From contig WLNU01000051.1 of assembly GCA_009699645.1 (NCBI GenBank), forward strand, positions 1 to 7,674: 7,674 nucleotides of DNA, read 5' to 3'. Position 1 is the first letter of the stretch. The number at the start of each line of letters is the position of its first letter. The translations under genes were made by a program, and so were the position numbers. The stretch comes from Actinomycetota bacterium. Its GTDB lineage: Bacteria > Actinomycetota > Actinomycetes > Nanopelagicales > Nanopelagicaceae. The notes beneath the pieces are model-generated. The model was not told the origin of the DNA. It made no database searches and worked only from the letters and a program-made list of their open reading frames with translations. This document shows positions 5,424 to 7,674 of this stretch, piece after piece.

Positions 5424-6511
5424 GATGCGATTTTCTGATAGCCAGGCTTAATAACACTCTCAATAATCTTTAAACGATCTGGATATGGGATAAAAGCGCT
5501 CTTCATGGCGTTAATAGTCACTCGTTGGAGCTCAGTGAAATCCCAATTAAAGGCCTTTACCGCCTCACTCATTTCAAATGACATCGAAGTCTGACTCATT
5601 AATCGGTTATCGGTATTAAGAGTTATGCGAAAACGAAGTTTAGCTAGCAGGCCAATAGGGTGCTCGGCATAGCTTTTTGCCGCCCCTGTTTGCAGATTAG
5701 ATGTTGGACAGAGCTCTAATGGAATCCGCCGATCACGGACATAGGATGATAACTGTCCAAGTTTTGGTTCAGGACCAGAGAAATCAATATCATCGATGAT
5801 TCGTACTCCGTGACCTAAACGTTCGGCACCGCAGAGTTGAATCGCCTCCCAAATCGATGGCAGACCGTATGCCTCACCTGCGTGAATTGTGAAGTGTGCA
5901 TCTTCCTTGCGCAGGTAATCAAATGTCTCCTTCTGATCACTTGGCGGAAATCCATCTTCAGGTCCGGCGATATCAAAGCCCACAACTCCTAAATGGCGAT
6001 ACTTAACTACAAGTTCGGCAACCTCTTGTGAACGTTTGTTCTGGCGCATTCCACAGAGCAGTGAGAACACCGCTATTTCGTGGCCTTCAGCCTTTGCCTC
6101 GGCCATCCCTTGTTTATAGCCTTCAAGTGTTGCCTCAACTACATCTGACATTGTTAAGCCTTTTTCAGTAAACAACTCTGGTGCCCCGCGAACTTCAGCG
6201 TAGACAACACCATCGCGTGCAAGATCGAGTGCGCACTCACGTGCAACTCGAATAATATCTTCGCGTCGCTGCATCACAGCGATTGTGTGAGAAAAAGTCT
6301 CTAAGTATCGAACGAGTGAACCAGAGTCACACGATTCTCTAAACCATGTGGCAAGTTCGGCTGCATCCTGCGTTGGCAAAGCTGTGTAACCGATCTCTGC
6401 AGCGATATCAATAATAGTTTGTGGTCTCAGGCCACCATCTAAGTGATCGTGTAATAGAACCTTAGGGACGCGCTTGATTTGGTCGGCAGTTGGAGAGCTA
6501 TTCATCGCCAT
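5417..6511 (-). CDS. add: Adenosine deaminase
   Basis: This 364-residue protein has the metal-dependent adenosine deaminase motifs in order. HDHLDGGLRP holds the zinc ligands H21 and H23, HAGEA holds H210 and the catalytic E213, RLGHGVRI holds H234, and NTDNRLMS holds the zinc-binding D301. The residue after that Asp is Asn, where E. coli and mammalian enzymes have a second Asp; from memory NTDNRLMS is the normal form in actinobacterial homologues. It deaminates adenosine and deoxyadenosine to inosine and deoxyinosine in the cytoplasm, which feeds purine nucleosides to hydrolases and phosphorylases. It lies 14 bases downstream of deoA on the same strand. AGGGG at 6526-6522 is 10 bases from the first ATG (6511) and 16 from a second in-frame ATG (6505), so the first start is preferred. 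Its stop overlaps the P450 start. Confidence 0.94.
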   Translation of the reverse strand: MAMNSSPTADQIKRVPKVLLHDHLDGGLRPQTIIDIAAEIGYTALPTQDAAELATWFRESCDSGSLVRYLETFSHTIAVMQRREDIIRVARECALDLARDGVVYAEVRGAPELFTEKGLTMSDVVEATLEGYKQGMAEAKAEGHEIAVFSLLCGMRQNKRSQEVAELVVKYRHLGVVGFDIAGPEDGFPPSDQKETFDYLRKEDAHFTIHAGEAYGLPSIWEAIQLCGAERLGHGVRIIDDIDFSGPEPKLGQLSSYVRDRRIPLELCPTSNLQTGAAKSYAEHPIGLLAKLRFRITLNTDNRLMSQTSMSFEMSEAVKAFNWDFTELQRVTINAMKSAFIPYPDRLKIIESVIKPGYQKIASE

Positions 6512-6521
6512 TTTTTTCTGG

Positions 6522-6526
6522 CCCCT
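6522..6526 (-). promoter_or_regulatory. Ribosome binding site of add
   Basis: AGGGG on the minus strand overlaps the last base of the deoA stop codon and lies 10 bases before the add ATG at 6511. The short A-rich gap between them supports coupled expression from one mRNA. Confidence 0.6.
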
Positions 6527-7674
6527 TAATCAGTTATTCGCTCAATTATAAGCGGCAATCTATCTATCTTTTCACCAGCGGCTAAATTGCCGATTGTGAC
6601 ACTACCGACTAGAGATTCTTGCGCACGCGCAAAGGCTGCAGGTGTATCGGTATGTAAAGTAAATAGAGGTGCACCATTTTTGACATTATCTCCAGGCTTA
6701 GCGTGAATTTCAATGCCTGCACCTGCCTGCACCGCTTCACCTTGTCGAGATCGCCCAGCACCTAGACGCCATGCGGCAAGACCCACTTTCATCGCATCCA
6801 TAGATAAAACAGTTCCAGTGGAGTGTGCAGTAATAGTTAGCTTCTCCTTTGCAACTGGAAGCTTCGCATCGGGATCTCCGCCTTGAGCACTAATCATCTG
6901 GCGCCAGACATCCATCGCTTTGCCATTTTTAAGAGCGGCGGCAGGATCAGCACCTTTAATTCCTGCAAGCTCTAACATCTCTTGGGCAAGCAAAACTGTG
7001 AGCTCAATGACATCTGATGGCCCACCGCCGGCAAGAACTTCAATAGATTCGCGCACTTCAAGTGCGTTACCTGCAGTTAAACCCAGTGGGATATCCATTG
7101 CTGTAACAAGTGCAACGGTATTGACGCCTGCGCGCTTTCCAAGACCGACCATTACATGGGCTAACTCTGCAGCTTTTTTAGGATTGCTCATAAATGCACC
7201 GCCGCCAGTCTTAACATCTAAAACTAAGGCGTTCGTTCCTTCGGCAATCTTCTTACTCATAATCGATGATGCGATAAGTGGAATCGCCTCAACCGTTGCA
7301 GTGACATCACGCAGTGCATATAACTTCTTATCTGCCGGTGCTAAACCAGCACCTGCAGCACAAATGACAGCGCCACAATCCTGCAAAACTTTTAACATCT
7401 CGTCATTTGATAACGATGCACGCCAACCAGGGATTGACTCCAATTTATCTAACGTGCCACCCGTATGTCCAAGTCCGCGTCCCGATAACTGTGGGACTGC
7501 CGCACCGCATGCTGCAACTAGCGGCGCTAAAGGCAAAGTGATTTTATCTCCCACTCCTCCAGTTGAATGTTTATCTACCGTTGGACGAGATAGGGCCGAC
7601 CAGTTCATACGCTCGCCGCTATTAATCATCGCATCGGTCCAGCGAGAAATCTCACGCAGATCCATACCATTTAA
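6526..7674 (-). CDS. deoA: Thymidine/pyrimidine-nucleoside phosphorylase, N-terminus cut by window edge
   Basis: The frame is open to the window edge and gives 382 residues. The ATG at 7665 is internal, because it is preceded by Leu-Asn-Gly and family members have about 60 more N-terminal residues. Visible motifs, counted from that Met, are the phosphate-binding KHSTGGVGDK (32-41), the family signature SGRGLGHTGGTLDKLE (61-76), LYALRDVT with SSIMSKK (115-139) that binds the pyrimidine, and GSGAF-like KTGGGAF. The C-terminal domain (from about 283) includes AWRLGAGR and the HAKPGD barrel segment. The enzyme is a cytoplasmic dimer in this family. It phosphorolyses thymidine or deoxyuridine to base plus deoxyribose-1-phosphate, the entry point to the DeoC route at the other end of the window. 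It is the first visible gene of the deoA-add-P450 operon; the promoter is outside the window. Confidence 0.94.
   Translation of the reverse strand, partial: LNGMDLREISRWTDAMINSGERMNWSALSRPTVDKHSTGGVGDKITLPLAPLVAACGAAVPQLSGRGLGHTGGTLDKLESIPGWRASLSNDEMLKVLQDCGAVICAAGAGLAPADKKLYALRDVTATVEAIPLIASSIMSKKIAEGTNALVLDVKTGGGAFMSNPKKAAELAHVMVGLGKRAGVNTVALVTAMDIPLGLTAGNALEVRESIEVLAGGGPSDVIELTVLLAQEMLELAGIKGADPAAALKNGKAMDVWRQMISAQGGDPDAKLPVAKEKLTITAHSTGTVLSMDAMKVGLAAWRLGAGRSRQGEAVQAGAGIEIHAKPGDNVKNGAPLFTLHTDTPAAFARAQESLVGSVTIGNLAAGEKIDRLPLIIERITD

Noticed and set aside
6503..6505. Second in-frame ATG as the start of add
   Set aside because: The AGGGG motif is 16 bases away from it, against 10 bases from the ATG at 6511, so the first start is more plausible.

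Overview
The window reads as a gene-dense stretch of a low-GC, streamlined actinobacterial genome. By eye the G+C is in the mid to high 40s percent. The proteins look actinobacterial: an aldehyde dehydrogenase with the N-terminal APAPESR signature, a short companion dehydrogenase ending ENKTVWHP, and an adenosine deaminase with an NTDNRLMS active-site strand. The low GC, the almost complete lack of intergenic DNA and the nucleoside-scavenging content suggest a freshwater planktonic lineage such as acI/Nanopelagicales. The organism assignment is inference and no marker gene is present.

Layout. Positions 1-2395 (+) hold the 3' end of deoC, a full-length aldehyde dehydrogenase, and a short dehydrogenase-like protein that lacks the catalytic half. 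The three genes are overlapping and translationally coupled. A nucleoside hydrolase (2392-3345, -) converges on them, and the stop codons overlap by 4 nt. Only 18 bp separate the hydrolase start from the divergent PfkB/ribokinase-like gene (3364-4260, +). That gap contains a 15-bp imperfect palindrome that can serve as a -10 element in both directions, with both transcripts nearly leaderless. The kinase runs 28 nt into the 3' end of a minus-strand operon: deoA (thymidine phosphorylase, truncated by the window edge), add (adenosine deaminase), then a cytochrome P450 whose start codon overlaps the add stop (TAATG).

Function. All genes except the P450 fit one scheme, the use of nucleosides as a carbon source. 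DeoA releases deoxyribose-1-phosphate from pyrimidine deoxynucleosides. After a mutase that is not in the window, DeoC splits deoxyribose-5-phosphate into glyceraldehyde-3-phosphate and acetaldehyde, and the full-length dehydrogenase can oxidise the acetaldehyde to acetate. Add turns (deoxy)adenosine into (deoxy)inosine. The hydrolase can cleave ribonucleosides to base plus ribose, and the kinase can phosphorylate the ribose.

The points that stand out are the symmetric bidirectional promoter, the catalytically dead dehydrogenase paralogue coupled to its active partner, the P450 coupled to add, and substituted active-site residues in the hydrolase, the kinase and the P450. I saw no RNA genes, mobile elements, CRISPR arrays or long repeats. 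No stretch above 300 bases lacks a gene.
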